Shown in pieces: positions 1 through 9,223 of a stretch of DNA of 64,000 nucleotides. The notes beneath the pieces were generated by a model. It was given only the letters and a program-made list of their open reading frames with translations, did no database searches and had not been told where the DNA came from. The stretch covers positions 1,116,001 to 1,180,000 of the forward strand of contig NZ_CP109496.1 of NCBI RefSeq assembly GCF_036231355.1, written 5' to 3'. Numbering within the stretch: position 1 is the stretch's first letter; the number at the start of each line of letters is the position of its first letter. This DNA is from Streptomyces sp. NBC_01431 (GTDB lineage Bacteria; Actinomycetota; Actinomycetes; Streptomycetales; Streptomycetaceae). The position numbers and the translations under genes are program-made.

Positions 1-1408
1 GCCGCCACCAGATGCCGAGCACGAGCAGCGGGCAGAACGAGGACGCGGACACCGCGAACGCCATGCCCACCGCGTCGGCCACCGGCACCCCGCTGACCAG
101 CAGTGCGCCGAGCAGCGGCACGGAGATGGCGAGCGGGGTCGCGAGGCGGAAGTGGCGTACGCCGCGGGAGGGGAGCACGTCCTGGGTGAGGACTCCGGCG
201 ACCGCCATGGTGAGCCCGGAGGCGGTGGACAGGAAGGCGGCGAACGCGCCGCCCGCGACGAGCGCGCCGAGCAGATCGCCGCCGGTCCCGCCGACGAGCC
301 GCTCGGGCAGCAGCAGGACGGCCGCGTCGGCGTCACCGGTCAGCCCGAGTTCGGGTGTGTACAGGCGTCCCAGCGCGCCGTAGACGGGTGGCAGTAGGTA
401 GAACGCGCCGATCAGGGCGAGGACGACGACGGTGGCACGGCGCGCCTCGCGGCCCCCCGGGCTGGTGTAGAAGCGGACGACGACATGGGGCAGGCCCATG
501 GTGCCGAGGAAGGTGGCCACGATGAGGCCGTACGTGGCGTACAGCGGGTGGTCGCCGCGGCCGGTGGCCGTGGGGACGCGGGTTTCGGCGGCGAGCGCCA
601 GCCGGGCGCCGGCCGCGATGCGGTGCTCGCCCGCCGGGAGCGTCAGCGTCTCGCCGTCGTGGCGGCGGCCGTCGACGGTGCCGGTGGCGCGGACGGAGAG
701 GGGCTGCGCCAGGCGCAGGGTCAGGGCGTCGGCGAAGTGCACGGTCCGCTGCTGGCGCAGCGTGGCCGGTTCGTCGTAGACGGGGCGCGGAGCGCCGTCG
801 CCCTGCCAGGCGAGGAGCAGGAAGAACACGGGGACGAGCAGCGCGGTCAGCTTCAGCCAGTACTGGAAGGCCTGGACGAAGGTGATGGAGCGCATGCCGC
901 CCGCGGCGACCGCGAGGACCACGACGCCCGCGACGAGTACCGGACCGAGCCAGCCGGGCGCGCCGGTCAGGATCTTCAACGTCAGCCCCGCGCCCTGGAG
1001 TTGGGGCACCAGATACAGCCAGCCCGCGCCGACCACGAACACGCTCACCAGGCGCCGCACGGCCCGCGATTCGAGCCGCCCCTCCGCGAAGTCGGGCAGC
1101 GTGTAGGCGCCGGAGCGGCGCAGCGGGGCCGCGACGAAGAGCAGCAGGACGAGGTAGCCCGCCGTGTAGCCGACGGGGTACCAGAGCATGTCCGGGCCCT
1201 GGACCAGGACGAGCCCCGCGATGCCGAGGAAGGAGGCGGCGGAGAGGTATTCGCCGCTGATGGCGGCCGCGTTGAGGCCGGGACCCACTGTGCGGGAGGC
1301 GACGTAGAAGTCGGAGGTGGTGCGTGAGACACGCAGGCCGAAGCCGCCGACGAGGGCGGTCGCGAGGACGACGGAGGCCACCGCCACCACGGCGTACGTC
1401 TGGCTCAC
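1..1408 (-). CDS. Sodium:solute (acetate-type) symporter, 3' end cut by window
   Basis: This is a member of the sodium:solute symporter family, most like cation/acetate symporters (ActP), which bring small monocarboxylates into the cell with Na+. The reading frame is open from a GTG at 1408 to the window edge, about 469 residues. It shows repeated hydrophobic segments and the N-terminal family pattern TSDFYVASRTVGPGLNA followed by SGEYLSAASFLGIAGL. The GTG overlaps the stop of the DUF485 gene by 4 bases (GTGA), so the two are translationally coupled, as yjcH-actP are in E. coli. The C-terminus lies outside the window. The substrate is inferred, not shown. Confidence 0.85.
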   Translation of the reverse strand, partial: MSQTYAVVAVASVVLATALVGGFGLRVSRTTSDFYVASRTVGPGLNAAAISGEYLSAASFLGIAGLVLVQGPDMLWYPVGYTAGYLVLLLFVAAPLRRSGAYTLPDFAEGRLESRAVRRLVSVFVVGAGWLYLVPQLQGAGLTLKILTGAPGWLGPVLVAGVVVLAVAAGGMRSITFVQAFQYWLKLTALLVPVFFLLLAWQGDGAPRPVYDEPATLRQQRTVHFADALTLRLAQPLSVRATGTVDGRRHDGETLTLPAGEHRIAAGARLALAAETRVPTATGRGDHPLYATYGLIVATFLGTMGLPHVVVRFYTSPGGREARRATVVVLALIGAFYLLPPVYGALGRLYTPELGLTGDADAAVLLLPERLVGGTGGDLLGALVAGGAFAAFLSTASGLTMAVAGVLTQDVLPSRGVRHFRLATPLAISVPLLGALLVSGVPVADAVGMAFAVSASSFCPLLVLGIWWR

Positions 1409-1782
1409 GGGGCGCGGCGCCCGTCCGTCGGCCGGTCGGCGACGAGGCGGGCGAAGTCCCGTTCGTTGCGCTCGGCGGTGCGCACGTACCACCAGGCGAT
1501 CAGGCCGAGCGGCGGGTACACGGCGAAGCCGAGCACGAAGAAGGTGACCGAGTCGTCGCGCAGCGCGCCCAGGGCGAGCGGCAGGGTGGCGACGGTGAGG
1601 GCGAGCACCGCGAACCCGGTGAGGCCGGCGCGCAGTTGACCGCGCATCAGGGAGCGGACGTAGGCGCCGCCGAGTGCGGTCTGCTCGTCGATCTCGGACT
1701 GGGCGCGGTGGCGGGGCAGCGGACGGACCCTCCTCGGCTCCCCCGTGACCGTCTCGCGCCGGCCGGCCTGCTCTGCGGACAT
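1405..1782 (-). CDS. DUF485 membrane protein
   Basis: This 125-residue protein has two membrane segments, roughly residues 51-72 and 79-98, and a charged N-terminal tail. That is the layout of the DUF485 family, small proteins that almost always sit directly upstream of an acetate-type symporter gene. The stop overlaps the symporter start by 4 bases, and the LytTR regulator gene ends 44 bp upstream on the same strand. The three genes therefore look like one operon. The family's biochemical role is unknown; a role in symporter assembly or function is inferred from the pairing. Confidence 0.8.
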   Translation of the reverse strand: MSAEQAGRRETVTGEPRRVRPLPRHRAQSEIDEQTALGGAYVRSLMRGQLRAGLTGFAVLALTVATLPLALGALRDDSVTFFVLGFAVYPPLGLIAWWYVRTAERNERDFARLVADRPTDGRRAP

Positions 1783-1826
1783 GGCGCGGAGTGTACGCAG
1801 CGCATCCCGGCTCCGGGAAGGGCAGG

Positions 1827-2576
1827 TCAGGGCCTGGTGCGGCGCAGCAGGCGGTCGCGTACGGTGCGCGCGTGGCGCCGGCTGACGGGGAGTTCGGCGT
1901 CACCGACCCGCACGCTCATGCTGCCCGCTTCCAGGCGGAGTTCGTCGATGCGGTCGAGGGCGACGAGATGGCTGCGGTGGACACGGACGAACCCGCGGCT
2001 GCGCCAGCGCTCCTCCAGGGTGGACAGCGGGATCCGCACGAGGTGGCTGCCGTGGGCGGTGTGCAGGCGGGCGTAGTCGCCCCGCGCTTCGGCGTAGGTG
2101 ATGTCCGCGATGGCCAGGAAGCGGGTGACACCGCCGAGTTCGACGGGTATCTGGTCCCCTTCCTGGACGCTCGCCCCGCGGTCGGCGGTCAACTCGGCGA
2201 CGCGGCGCACGGCTTCGGCGAGCCGCTCGCCGCGCACCGGTTTGAGGACGTAGTCGACGGCCTTGAGGTCGAAGGCCTGGACGGCGAAGTCCTCGTGGGC
2301 GGTGACGAAGACGATCAGCGGCGGGCGGGCGAATCCGGCGAGCAGGCGGGCGATGTCGAGACCGGTGAGCCCGGCCATGTGGATGTCGAGGAAGACCACG
2401 TCGACGCCCCGTTCGCCGCCGTCGGGTCCCGCGTCCAGGGCGGCCCCGATCAGCCGTAGGGCTTCGGTGGCACCGGTCGCGCCTTCGGCGGAGCGGATCC
2501 GGGGGTCGGAGCGCAGGAGGTAGAGGAGTTCTTCCAGGGCGGGGGCTTCGTCGTCGACCGCCAGTACACGCAGCAT
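1827..2576 (-). CDS. LytTR-family response regulator
   Basis: This 249-residue regulator has an N-terminal receiver domain (about residues 1-125) and a C-terminal LytTR DNA-binding domain (about 145-245). The receiver shows the acidic pocket in LAVDDEAPA, the phosphorylation Asp in VVFLDIHM, Thr in FVTAHED and the conserved Lys in VLKPV. LytTR hallmarks include the FVRVHRSHLVAL segment. The ATG at 2576 opens exactly at the receiver domain; longer upstream reading frames are non-coding. The cognate sensor kinase is not in the window and may lie beyond the left edge. Its position upstream of DUF485 and the symporter suggests it controls uptake of that substrate. Confidence 0.85.
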   Translation of the reverse strand: MLRVLAVDDEAPALEELLYLLRSDPRIRSAEGATGATEALRLIGAALDAGPDGGERGVDVVFLDIHMAGLTGLDIARLLAGFARPPLIVFVTAHEDFAVQAFDLKAVDYVLKPVRGERLAEAVRRVAELTADRGASVQEGDQIPVELGGVTRFLAIADITYAEARGDYARLHTAHGSHLVRIPLSTLEERWRSRGFVRVHRSHLVALDRIDELRLEAGSMSVRVGDAELPVSRRHARTVRDRLLRRTRP

Positions 2577-2647
2577 GAGGCCGGAGTTTAGGTGGGCGAC
2601 GGCGGTGTGTCTTGAGTGTTCGGGCCGGTTTCTGCGTACCTGACAGC

Positions 2648-3268
2648 ATGAGTTCGCCGCAGATCCATCAGGACGTCGGGGCCTACGCCATCGGCGTGCT
2701 CGGCGCCGCCGAGACCTTCCGGTTCGAGGAGCATCTCGCGGGGTGCGCCATGTGCAGAGGGTTGCTCGCCGAGTTCGGCGGTGTGACGGCGCTGCTCGCC
2801 GCGTACACGGCGGGCGGGGTGACCTACCCGGGTCCAGCGTCGGCCCAGATGCTGCACCGGATGCTGGGGGCGGTGGCGAGACGGCGCCGGCGCGGTCGCG
2901 TGACGCGGATCGCTCTGGTGGCCGCGGCCGCGGTACTGACGGTCGGCGGGATCGGCTTCGCCCTGCGGCCGGCGGCCCCGCCGTGGCAGCTGGCCTCGCA
3001 CGCGCCCGGGGTGACGGCGTCCGTGGTGACGGCGTCCGAGGGCTGGGGCACCGATGTGGAACTCGGCCTGGCGGGCGCGCCCACGGCGTCGTGCACGCTG
3101 GTCGCGGTGGGCCGGGACGGCACGGAGCAGACGGTGGCGACCTGGGCGGACCCGGGCGGGCAGCCGGTCCGGATGCGGGGCGCGGCGGCACTGGCGCAGG
3201 GCGACATCGCCCGGTTCGAGGTGCGTACGGCCCAGGGGACTCGGCTGGCGACGATCACCCCGGCGTGA
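2648..3268 (+). CDS. Zinc-binding anti-sigma factor, orphan
   Basis: This 206-residue, single-pass membrane protein begins with a zinc anti-sigma (ZAS) domain carrying H-x3-C-x2-C (HLAGCAMC, about residues 31-38). A basic stretch precedes one membrane helix near residues 90-108. The remainder is an extracytoplasmic domain of the RskA/anti-sigma-K C-terminal type. Such proteins hold an ECF sigma factor until a signal releases it. No sigma gene is adjacent: the left neighbour is a divergent LytTR regulator and the right one a convergent DNA glycosylase. The ATG at 2648 was chosen because the conserved domain starts there. Confidence 0.8.
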   Translation: MSSPQIHQDVGAYAIGVLGAAETFRFEEHLAGCAMCRGLLAEFGGVTALLAAYTAGGVTYPGPASAQMLHRMLGAVARRRRRGRVTRIALVAAAAVLTVGGIGFALRPAAPPWQLASHAPGVTASVVTASEGWGTDVELGLAGAPTASCTLVAVGRDGTEQTVATWADPGGQPVRMRGAAALAQGDIARFEVRTAQGTRLATITPA

Positions 3269-3286
3269 GCGGCCGCGGGGTCGGAG

Positions 3287-4147
3287 TCATTTGAGCAGTT
3301 TCGACAGGCGCCGGTCCGCGAGGACCTTGCCGCCCGTCTGGCAGGTGGCGCAGTACTGGAGGGAGCTGTCGGCGAAGGACACCTCGCGCACCGTGTCGCC
3401 GCAGACCGGGCAGGGCAGGCCGGTTCTGCCGTGGACGCGCAGGCCGCTCTTCTTCTCGGCCTTGAGCCGGCCCGCGGCGAGGCCCCGCGAGCGCTCCACC
3501 GCGTCGGTGAGAGTGGTGCGCAGCGCCTCGTACAGTGCGGTGATCTCCTCTTCGGTGAGGTGCGCGACCGGTTTGAACGGTGACATGCGGGCGGCGTGGA
3601 GGATTTCGTCGCTGTACGCGTTTCCGATGCCCGCGATGAGGGACTGGTCGCGCAGGGCCCCCTTGAGCTGACGGCGCTCCCCGGCGAGCAGGGCGGCCAA
3701 TTCGTCGCGGCCGAAGCCGGGGGCCAGCGGGTCTGGGCCGAGCCGGGCGATGCCGGGGACCTCCTGCGGGTCGTGGACGAGGTGGGCGGCGAGGCTCTTG
3801 CGGGTGCCCGCCTCGGTGAGGTCGAAGCCGGCGCCGCCGGTCAGCGCGACGCGCAGGGCGAGCGGGCCCTTGCCGGGTTTCGGCGGGGCGGCGGGCAGGG
3901 CGTCGTGCCAGCGCAGCCAGCCCGCGCGGGCGAGGTGTACGCACAGGTGCAGCCCGTCGGCGTCGATGTCGAGGAACTTGCCGTGCCGGGCGACACCGGT
4001 GACGGTGCGCCCGGCCAGCGCGGTGTACGGCGGGTCGTAGGTCTTCAGGACGCTGATCGCGACGGGCAGGACATCCGCGATCTCCCGCCCGACCAGCTGG
4101 TCGGCCAGGAAGTCCCGCAGCGCCTCGACTTCGGGCAGTTCCGGCAT
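3287..4147 (-). CDS. Fpg/Nei-family DNA glycosylase
   Basis: This is a bifunctional base-excision repair glycosylase of 286 residues, normal length for the family. It begins MPELPEVEAL, which supplies the catalytic N-terminal Pro and Glu. The helix-two-turn-helix region includes QSLIAGIGNAYSDEILHAA. The C-terminal zinc finger has two Cys pairs, CPVC and CATC, with an intervening beta hairpin. It would excise oxidised bases and nick the abasic site. Substrate preference (Fpg versus endonuclease VIII type) cannot be settled by eye. It is followed 29 bp downstream of the WS/DGAT gene on the same strand. Confidence 0.92.
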   Translation of the reverse strand: MPELPEVEALRDFLADQLVGREIADVLPVAISVLKTYDPPYTALAGRTVTGVARHGKFLDIDADGLHLCVHLARAGWLRWHDALPAAPPKPGKGPLALRVALTGGAGFDLTEAGTRKSLAAHLVHDPQEVPGIARLGPDPLAPGFGRDELAALLAGERRQLKGALRDQSLIAGIGNAYSDEILHAARMSPFKPVAHLTEEEITALYEALRTTLTDAVERSRGLAAGRLKAEKKSGLRVHGRTGLPCPVCGDTVREVSFADSSLQYCATCQTGGKVLADRRLSKLLK

Positions 4148-4176
4148 ACCTACCAGGGTGCCCCGGCCGGGCGGCC

Positions 4177-5511
4177 TCAGCGAGCCGCGCTGGCCCCGAG
4201 GAGTTCCGCCAGCTCCTGCCCGAAGCAGGCGGCGAGCCGGTCGACGTCGGGGACGGCCTTGCCGTCGGCCACCAGGCCGATGTGGACGCGGCCGTCGTAC
4301 GTGGACAGGGCGACGGCCAGGGACTGGCCGCGGGCGAGCGGCGCCATCGGGTAAAGGGCACGCAGGGGGCAGCCGCCGAGCGAGAGCCGGGAGCGGGGCA
4401 GCGGCACGCTGGTGACGAGCACGTCGAAGAGGATGCGGGCCGCGCTCCCGGCCAGCGGGGCGCCGAACCGGTGGGCCAGCGACGGGAGTTGGTCGGCGAG
4501 CAGGGCGACCGCCCCGGCGCCCCGGCCCGGCCCGGCGGCCTTGTTGCGGTCCATGGCGGTGCGCACGGAGGCGAGCCTGGCCAGCGGGTCGGGCTCGGCG
4601 ACCGGGAGGCCGAGCAGATAGGCGGAGAGCTTGTTGCCCGCGCCGGGCGGGGCGCCTGGGCGGCGGCGCGAGACGGGGACCAGGGCACGCGGTTCGGCGC
4701 CGGGGATCCGCGATCCGCGCTCCAGGAGCCAGCGGCGCAGCCCGCCCGCGACGACCGCGAGCAGGACGTCGTTGGCGGTGCCGCCCTCGGCCCGGCGTAC
4801 GCGCTGGACGTCCTCGTGGTCGAGCACGGCGGTGGCGAGGCGGCGGGTTCCGCTGGAATCGGCGGTGAGCGCCGAGCCCGAGCCGAGCTCCAGGCGTCCG
4901 GCCCGCATCACACAGGCGCCTATGCCCACAGCCCGGGTCAGGTCGCCGACCCGCTCGCGGGCGAATCCGGCGACCTGGCCCGGCCCCGGCAGCCAGGAGC
5001 GCGGCGGTACCGTGCGGTGGCGCCGGGCACGCGGCTGGGCGAGCTGGTCGAGGATGCCCGCACCGATGGCGACCGCGCGCATGCCGTCGGCGAGCGCGTG
5101 GTGCAGCTTCACCAGGACGGCGAACGCGCCGTCGTCCTCACCGGTCAGGACGTACATCCGCCAGGGCGGCAGGCCGCGCTCCAGGGGGCGTTCCATCAAC
5201 TCCCCCGCGACGCGGGCGGCTTCGGCGCCGAAGTCTCCCGCGGGCAGCCGGACGTGTTGGACGTGGCGGCGGACGTCGAAGTCCTTGTCGGCGACCCAGG
5301 CCGCGCCACCCACGGGCAGCCAGACGTCGCGTACGCACATCCGCAGCCGGCCGATGGCCGCGGCACGCTCCGCGAGGAGGTCGAGGATCTGCTCGCCGCC
5401 GGTGGCGGGCGACGCGTCGAAGTGCGCCAGCGCACCCAGATGCATGGGGTGCTCCGCCGATTCGAGGTGCCAGAACGCCAGATCAAGAGGTGCCAGCAGC
5501 TCACTGCTCAA
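4177..5511 (-). CDS. WS/DGAT-type acyltransferase
   Basis: This 444-residue member of the wax ester synthase/diacylglycerol acyltransferase family transfers acyl-CoA to diacylglycerol or a fatty alcohol to make storage lipid. The active-site motif HHALADG (family HHxxxDG) is at about residues 137-143. The N-terminus has the family pattern around FWHLESAEHPMHLG. Translation appears to begin at TTG 5511, preceded by GAGG about 7 bases upstream. Streptomyces species accumulate triacylglycerol with such enzymes. An imperfect dyad element lies upstream at 5603-5629. The acyl acceptor is not predictable here. Confidence 0.88.
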   Translation of the reverse strand: MSSELLAPLDLAFWHLESAEHPMHLGALAHFDASPATGGEQILDLLAERAAAIGRLRMCVRDVWLPVGGAAWVADKDFDVRRHVQHVRLPAGDFGAEAARVAGELMERPLERGLPPWRMYVLTGEDDGAFAVLVKLHHALADGMRAVAIGAGILDQLAQPRARRHRTVPPRSWLPGPGQVAGFARERVGDLTRAVGIGACVMRAGRLELGSGSALTADSSGTRRLATAVLDHEDVQRVRRAEGGTANDVLLAVVAGGLRRWLLERGSRIPGAEPRALVPVSRRRPGAPPGAGNKLSAYLLGLPVAEPDPLARLASVRTAMDRNKAAGPGRGAGAVALLADQLPSLAHRFGAPLAGSAARILFDVLVTSVPLPRSRLSLGGCPLRALYPMAPLARGQSLAVALSTYDGRVHIGLVADGKAVPDVDRLAACFGQELAELLGASAAR

Positions 5512-5602
5512 GGGGATCCTCGGGTCGCTCGGAGGCGGACGGGCGGCGACGGTGGCGCCCGTACAGGATGAGCAGTCAAACCCCGGTGCCCGGTTACGGT
5601 CA

Positions 5603-5629
5603 AGTAATGAACTGTTACATATAGTTACT
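5603..5629. promoter_or_regulatory. AT-rich imperfect dyad upstream of the WS/DGAT gene
   Basis: An unusually AT-rich patch contains two GTTAC pentamers 10 bp apart (5614 and 5624). They lie inside a larger imperfect inverted repeat, AGTAA (5603) to TTACT (5625). It lies in the 5512-5663 intergenic space, about 90 bp upstream of the WS/DGAT start. It may be an operator or promoter element; the bound protein is unknown. Confidence 0.35.
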
Positions 5630-5663
5630 GCCAGGTATTGATCGGCTCACTGGCCATCACCGA

Positions 5664-7772
5664 TCAGTACCGGTCAGGGGATTCGCGCTCCGGCACGACG
5701 AACTCGCACCACACGCACTTGCCGCTGCCGCGCGACTCCACGCCCCACACGTCGGCGAGCCGGTCGACCAGCATCAGGCCGCGCCCGGACACCCCGGAGT
5801 CGCCCGCTTCGCGACGGCGCGGCAGGGCGCTGGACCGGTCCTCGACCTCGACGCGCAGCCGGCGTTCGGCGCCGGAGAGCACCCGGATGGTGACGATCGC
5901 CCCGCCGTCGGTGTGCATGAGGGCGTTGGTGATGAGCTCGTCGGCGGCGAGTTCGATCTCGTCGGCGCGCTCCCGGGCGCCCCAGGCGCGGACCGCCGCG
6001 CGGATCATGTGCCGCGACGAGCGCAGCGCCTCCGGGTCGTTCTGCGCGACGTGCTGACGGAGCCTGCCGCCGCTCTGCGGTGCTTCCATGGCGTGACGGC
6101 GCAGGAGCAGCAGTGCCACGTCGTCGTCGCCGCCCCGCTCGTCCGTCACGTCGCAGAGCCGGTCGGCGAGCTGCTCCAGGTCCTCGGGGCCGGAGCGGAC
6201 CAGGGAGGCCAGGAGCTGCATCCCGTCGTCCAGGTCGGCTCCGGGCTGCTCGACGAGTCCGTCGGTGTAGAGCAACAGGGTCTGGCCCGGGTCGAGTTCG
6301 ACGGTCGACACCGGGTATTCGAGCCGCCCGAACTCGGCCGAGAGCCCGAGCGGAAGACCGCCCTCCACCGGCAGCCTGTGGCAGCTGCCGTCCACGAGGC
6401 GCACCAGTGGGTCCACGTGCCCGGCTCGCACCATCTGCACCACGCCGGTGCTCAGGTCGGCCTCCGCGTAGGTGCAGGTGGCGAACCGGTCGGTGTCCAG
6501 CTCGTGCAGGAAGACCGACGCCCGCGCCATCACGGTGGCCGGCGAGTGCCCTTCGGCGGCGTACGCGCGCAGCACGATGCGCAGCTGCCCCATCACGGCG
6601 GCGGCGTGCGTGTCGTGCCCCTGTACGTCGCCGATGGCCACGCCGACCCGGCCGCCGGGCAGCGGGATCACGTCGTACCAGTCGCCGCCGATGTCCCGGC
6701 CGAACTTGGCCGAGCGGTAGCGGACCGCGAGCTGGGCGCCGGGCACCTCGGGGATGCGGCGCGGCAGCATCGCCTGCTGGAGCCCCTCGGCGAGGTCGTG
6801 CTCCTGCTCGTACAGCATGGCCCGCTGGAGGGACTGGGCGATCGAACTGCCCAGCGTCACAAGGAGGTTGCGCTCGTCGCTGGTGAATCCGTACTTGCCG
6901 CTGTAGAGCAGCCCGAGCGCGCCGATCGGGCGGGCCTGGGCGATCAGCGGCAGATAGGCGGCGGAGGTGATGCCGAGGCCGCTGATGTTCGGCCACAGGA
7001 CAGGGTAGGACGAGGCGAAGTCCTCGGGCGATTCGATGAAGCGGGGTGCGAGGGTGCGGATCACCTCGCTCATCGGGTACTCCTCGTCGATCCGGGTCCA
7101 CCGGGTGCCCGGCACGAAGCTGTCCGCGGGCCCCTCGGCGATGAGGTGGATGCGGCCGGACTCCAGGAGCCCCATGACGAGGCTGGTGGCGCCGAGGTAC
7201 TCGGGGCCCCGCGAGTCCTTCATGACGTCGATGACGTCCTTGACCGTCCTGGCGTGCGCCAGGGCGGCGGTGGTGGCCTCCACGACGCTGGTGGTGCGGC
7301 GCCGTTCGTCGTCGAGGCCGGCCCCGGCGGTGGATTCGGCGAGTTCCTGGGTCGCGTCGCGGACGATGCCGATGATGCGCAGCGGGCGGCCGGTCTCGTC
7401 CCGGCGCACGAAGCCCTGGGTGTGGGTCCAGCGCAGGCCGCCGTCGCGGCGCCGGATGCGGAAGTACACCCCGTAGTTGACGCTGCCGTTCTTCAGGGCC
7501 TGCGAGACGAGCGCGTCGAGCCGGACGGCCTCGGCGGGCGGCACGCGGGCGCTCAGCGTGTCGGGCTTGTTGTCGTACTCGTCGGGACGCAGGTCGAACA
7601 CGCCGAGCGCCGGCTCGTCCATGTGCAGGAGACCGGTGACCAGGTCCCAGTCGAAGCTGCCCATCCGCAGGTCTGGGCCGTAGGCGTGAAGGAAACGGCA
7701 CTCCGCGCCGCCGGAGAGGTCGCCGCACTGGCACGCCTCCCCCGCCCCCGCACCCCCTGTACCCGCGTCCAT
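5664..7772 (-). CDS. PAS-GAF-SpoIIE phosphatase with C-terminal ATPase (anti-sigma-like) domain
   Basis: This 702-residue cytoplasmic signalling protein has four domains. A PAS-like domain lies at about 35-145 and a GAF domain at about 165-325. The PP2C/SpoIIE phosphatase (about 345-555) shows GGDWYDV, GDVQGHD and GGDDDVALLLL. A C-terminal HATPase_c kinase domain of the RsbW type (about 570-695) has ELAADELITNAL and a GRGL loop. The family dephosphorylates anti-anti-sigma factors and may itself phosphorylate or bind partners in sigma-factor switching. No STAS partner is adjacent. The ATG at 7772 lacks a clear Shine-Dalgarno sequence; a TAGCGT -10-like hexamer sits 6 bases upstream, so the mRNA may be leaderless. 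Confidence 0.9.
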   Translation of the reverse strand: MDAGTGGAGAGEACQCGDLSGGAECRFLHAYGPDLRMGSFDWDLVTGLLHMDEPALGVFDLRPDEYDNKPDTLSARVPPAEAVRLDALVSQALKNGSVNYGVYFRIRRRDGGLRWTHTQGFVRRDETGRPLRIIGIVRDATQELAESTAGAGLDDERRRTTSVVEATTAALAHARTVKDVIDVMKDSRGPEYLGATSLVMGLLESGRIHLIAEGPADSFVPGTRWTRIDEEYPMSEVIRTLAPRFIESPEDFASSYPVLWPNISGLGITSAAYLPLIAQARPIGALGLLYSGKYGFTSDERNLLVTLGSSIAQSLQRAMLYEQEHDLAEGLQQAMLPRRIPEVPGAQLAVRYRSAKFGRDIGGDWYDVIPLPGGRVGVAIGDVQGHDTHAAAVMGQLRIVLRAYAAEGHSPATVMARASVFLHELDTDRFATCTYAEADLSTGVVQMVRAGHVDPLVRLVDGSCHRLPVEGGLPLGLSAEFGRLEYPVSTVELDPGQTLLLYTDGLVEQPGADLDDGMQLLASLVRSGPEDLEQLADRLCDVTDERGGDDDVALLLLRRHAMEAPQSGGRLRQHVAQNDPEALRSSRHMIRAAVRAWGARERADEIELAADELITNALMHTDGGAIVTIRVLSGAERRLRVEVEDRSSALPRRREAGDSGVSGRGLMLVDRLADVWGVESRGSGKCVWCEFVVPERESPDRY

Positions 7773-7870
7773 GGGGCCACGCTAGGCGCACCCCGGAGCG
7801 CTCGCACGTGGGAGGCGGAGAGTTGTCGGAGCCGCCCGCGCGGGACGGGGAGGGCCGCCGCGGTGGCGGA

Positions 7871-7905
7871 CGGGAGCCCTGCCGCGCGGCGCGGCAGGGC
7901 TCCCG
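7871..7905. terminator. Strong hairpin terminator
   Basis: A perfect 15-bp inverted repeat, CGGGAGCCCTGCCGC and its complement, has a 5-base loop. It lies just downstream of the 7928-9127 lipoprotein gene on the minus strand and upstream of the SpoIIE gene. It has no U-tract, as is usual in Streptomyces. Confidence 0.75.
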
Positions 7906-7927
7906 TCGGCCTTCGGGCCCAGCGGGC

Positions 7928-9127
7928 TCAGACGTTCTCCGCATCCGGTGAGGGCCCGATGATGCCGGAGTCCGGCTCGCTCGGCGGACCGGAGGGGACG
8001 CCGGTCGACGGCGAGGGCTGTGCGCTGGTCCCGCCGTCGGGCGGCTGCGGCGGAGCCGGGGTCGAGGGCGTCGCGGGCGACGGCGTCGACGGGCCCGCCA
8101 CCGGGGCGGACGGCGAGGCGGTCACCGTCCGCGTCGCGGTCGGGCAGTTGCTCGGGGGCGGTTCCGGTGAGCGCGGCAGGGCGAGCGGCGGCCCGGAGCG
8201 GGGCGGCTGCGACGCGGTGGGCGTCTCGGTGACGGTGACCGTCGGCGCGGGACTGGGGCATTCGGGGCTCGGCGACGGCGGCGAGGAGCTGACGTGCGGC
8301 GAGCTGCTGGGGCTCGGGGAGGACGGCTCGGGGACGGGCGGCTTCTTCGGGTCGATCGTGATGTCGGGGCGCCGTCGGTCGTGCTGCCCGTCGTCGCCGG
8401 TCGGCCGCTCGATCCAGGTGTTGTTGGTGATGTTGACGATCACGAGGCTGTTGATGACCACCGTGGTCGGCCGGATGACGATGACCTGGCTGGGCCGGTA
8501 GCCCGGCCACGGCTTGCCCTTGTCGGTCCAGTTGCCCTGGTGGGCGTTGGGCGGCTTCAGCGGGTTCCCGCAGGCGCACCGCACGCGCGGCTCGCCGTGG
8601 TCGTCGACGAGGACCGCGGTGCCCGCTTGCAGCACCGACTGGAAACTGGTGGCCGCGCCGCCCCTGAAGCCGTGGTTGGTGACCCGGGTGTCGACCCGCA
8701 GCACCACGGGGGTCAGTCCGCGCAGGAAGGTCGGGATGTCGGCCGGGTCGATTCCGGCCGCGTCCGCGAAGGCCCGCTCCTTGGTCCGGTCGCCGACGAG
8801 GAAGGTGATCTGCTTCTCCACGTCACAGCTGGCGACCGACTGCGTACCGCCGTACAGGCCCGGTGCGGCGCCGGAGACGGGCCGCGTCATCTGGAGGCCC
8901 GGGGTCGGCGCGCTGCTCCGCGAACCGGGCGGAGCCGACGGTGTGGGGGTCGCCGTGGACTCGGCGGTGGACTCGGTGAACGGGTCCGGTCCGGCTGCCG
9001 CGATCGGCTGGAGGTCGAGGTCCTGCTGATCGTCGGCGCTGCTGGCGCCGCCGCCGCATCCGGCGGCGAAGGCGGCGAAGGACAGCACGGCGGCCGCGGC
9101 AGCGCATCTGCGCAGGGTCGAGGGCAC
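7928..9127 (-). CDS. Secreted lipoprotein of the DUF6777 type
   Basis: This protein of about 399 residues has a lipoprotein signal peptide: basic start, hydrophobic core, then a lipobox-like FAAGC followed by GGGASS. The conserved central domain contains GLYGGTQSVASCDVEKQ, CACGNPL and repeated hydrophobic strands. A long Pro/Ser/Thr-rich C-terminal tail of about 170 residues is probably unstructured wall-spanning linker. I chose GTG 9127, because GGGAG lies 6 bases upstream and the signal peptide then begins at once; an upstream ATG at 9166 would add 13 residues that do not fit. The family assignment is from memory of similar Streptomyces proteins. Function is unknown. Confidence 0.7.
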   Translation of the reverse strand: MPSTLRRCAAAAAVLSFAAFAAGCGGGASSADDQQDLDLQPIAAAGPDPFTESTAESTATPTPSAPPGSRSSAPTPGLQMTRPVSGAAPGLYGGTQSVASCDVEKQITFLVGDRTKERAFADAAGIDPADIPTFLRGLTPVVLRVDTRVTNHGFRGGAATSFQSVLQAGTAVLVDDHGEPRVRCACGNPLKPPNAHQGNWTDKGKPWPGYRPSQVIVIRPTTVVINSLVIVNITNNTWIERPTGDDGQHDRRRPDITIDPKKPPVPEPSSPSPSSSPHVSSSPPSPSPECPSPAPTVTVTETPTASQPPRSGPPLALPRSPEPPPSNCPTATRTVTASPSAPVAGPSTPSPATPSTPAPPQPPDGGTSAQPSPSTGVPSGPPSEPDSGIIGPSPDAENV

Positions 9128-9223
9128 GTGGATCTCCCACCTGTACGCCCCGAGTTGCTCCCTCATTGTGTGCCGCAGCCGCGCGCGTCCCGCAAACGGA
9201 CGGGGTCCGGCCGAGTCAACGGC

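Noticed and set aside
5913..8501. 862-codon open frame on the plus strand
   Set aside because: It is antisense to the SpoIIE phosphatase, whose motifs are complete.
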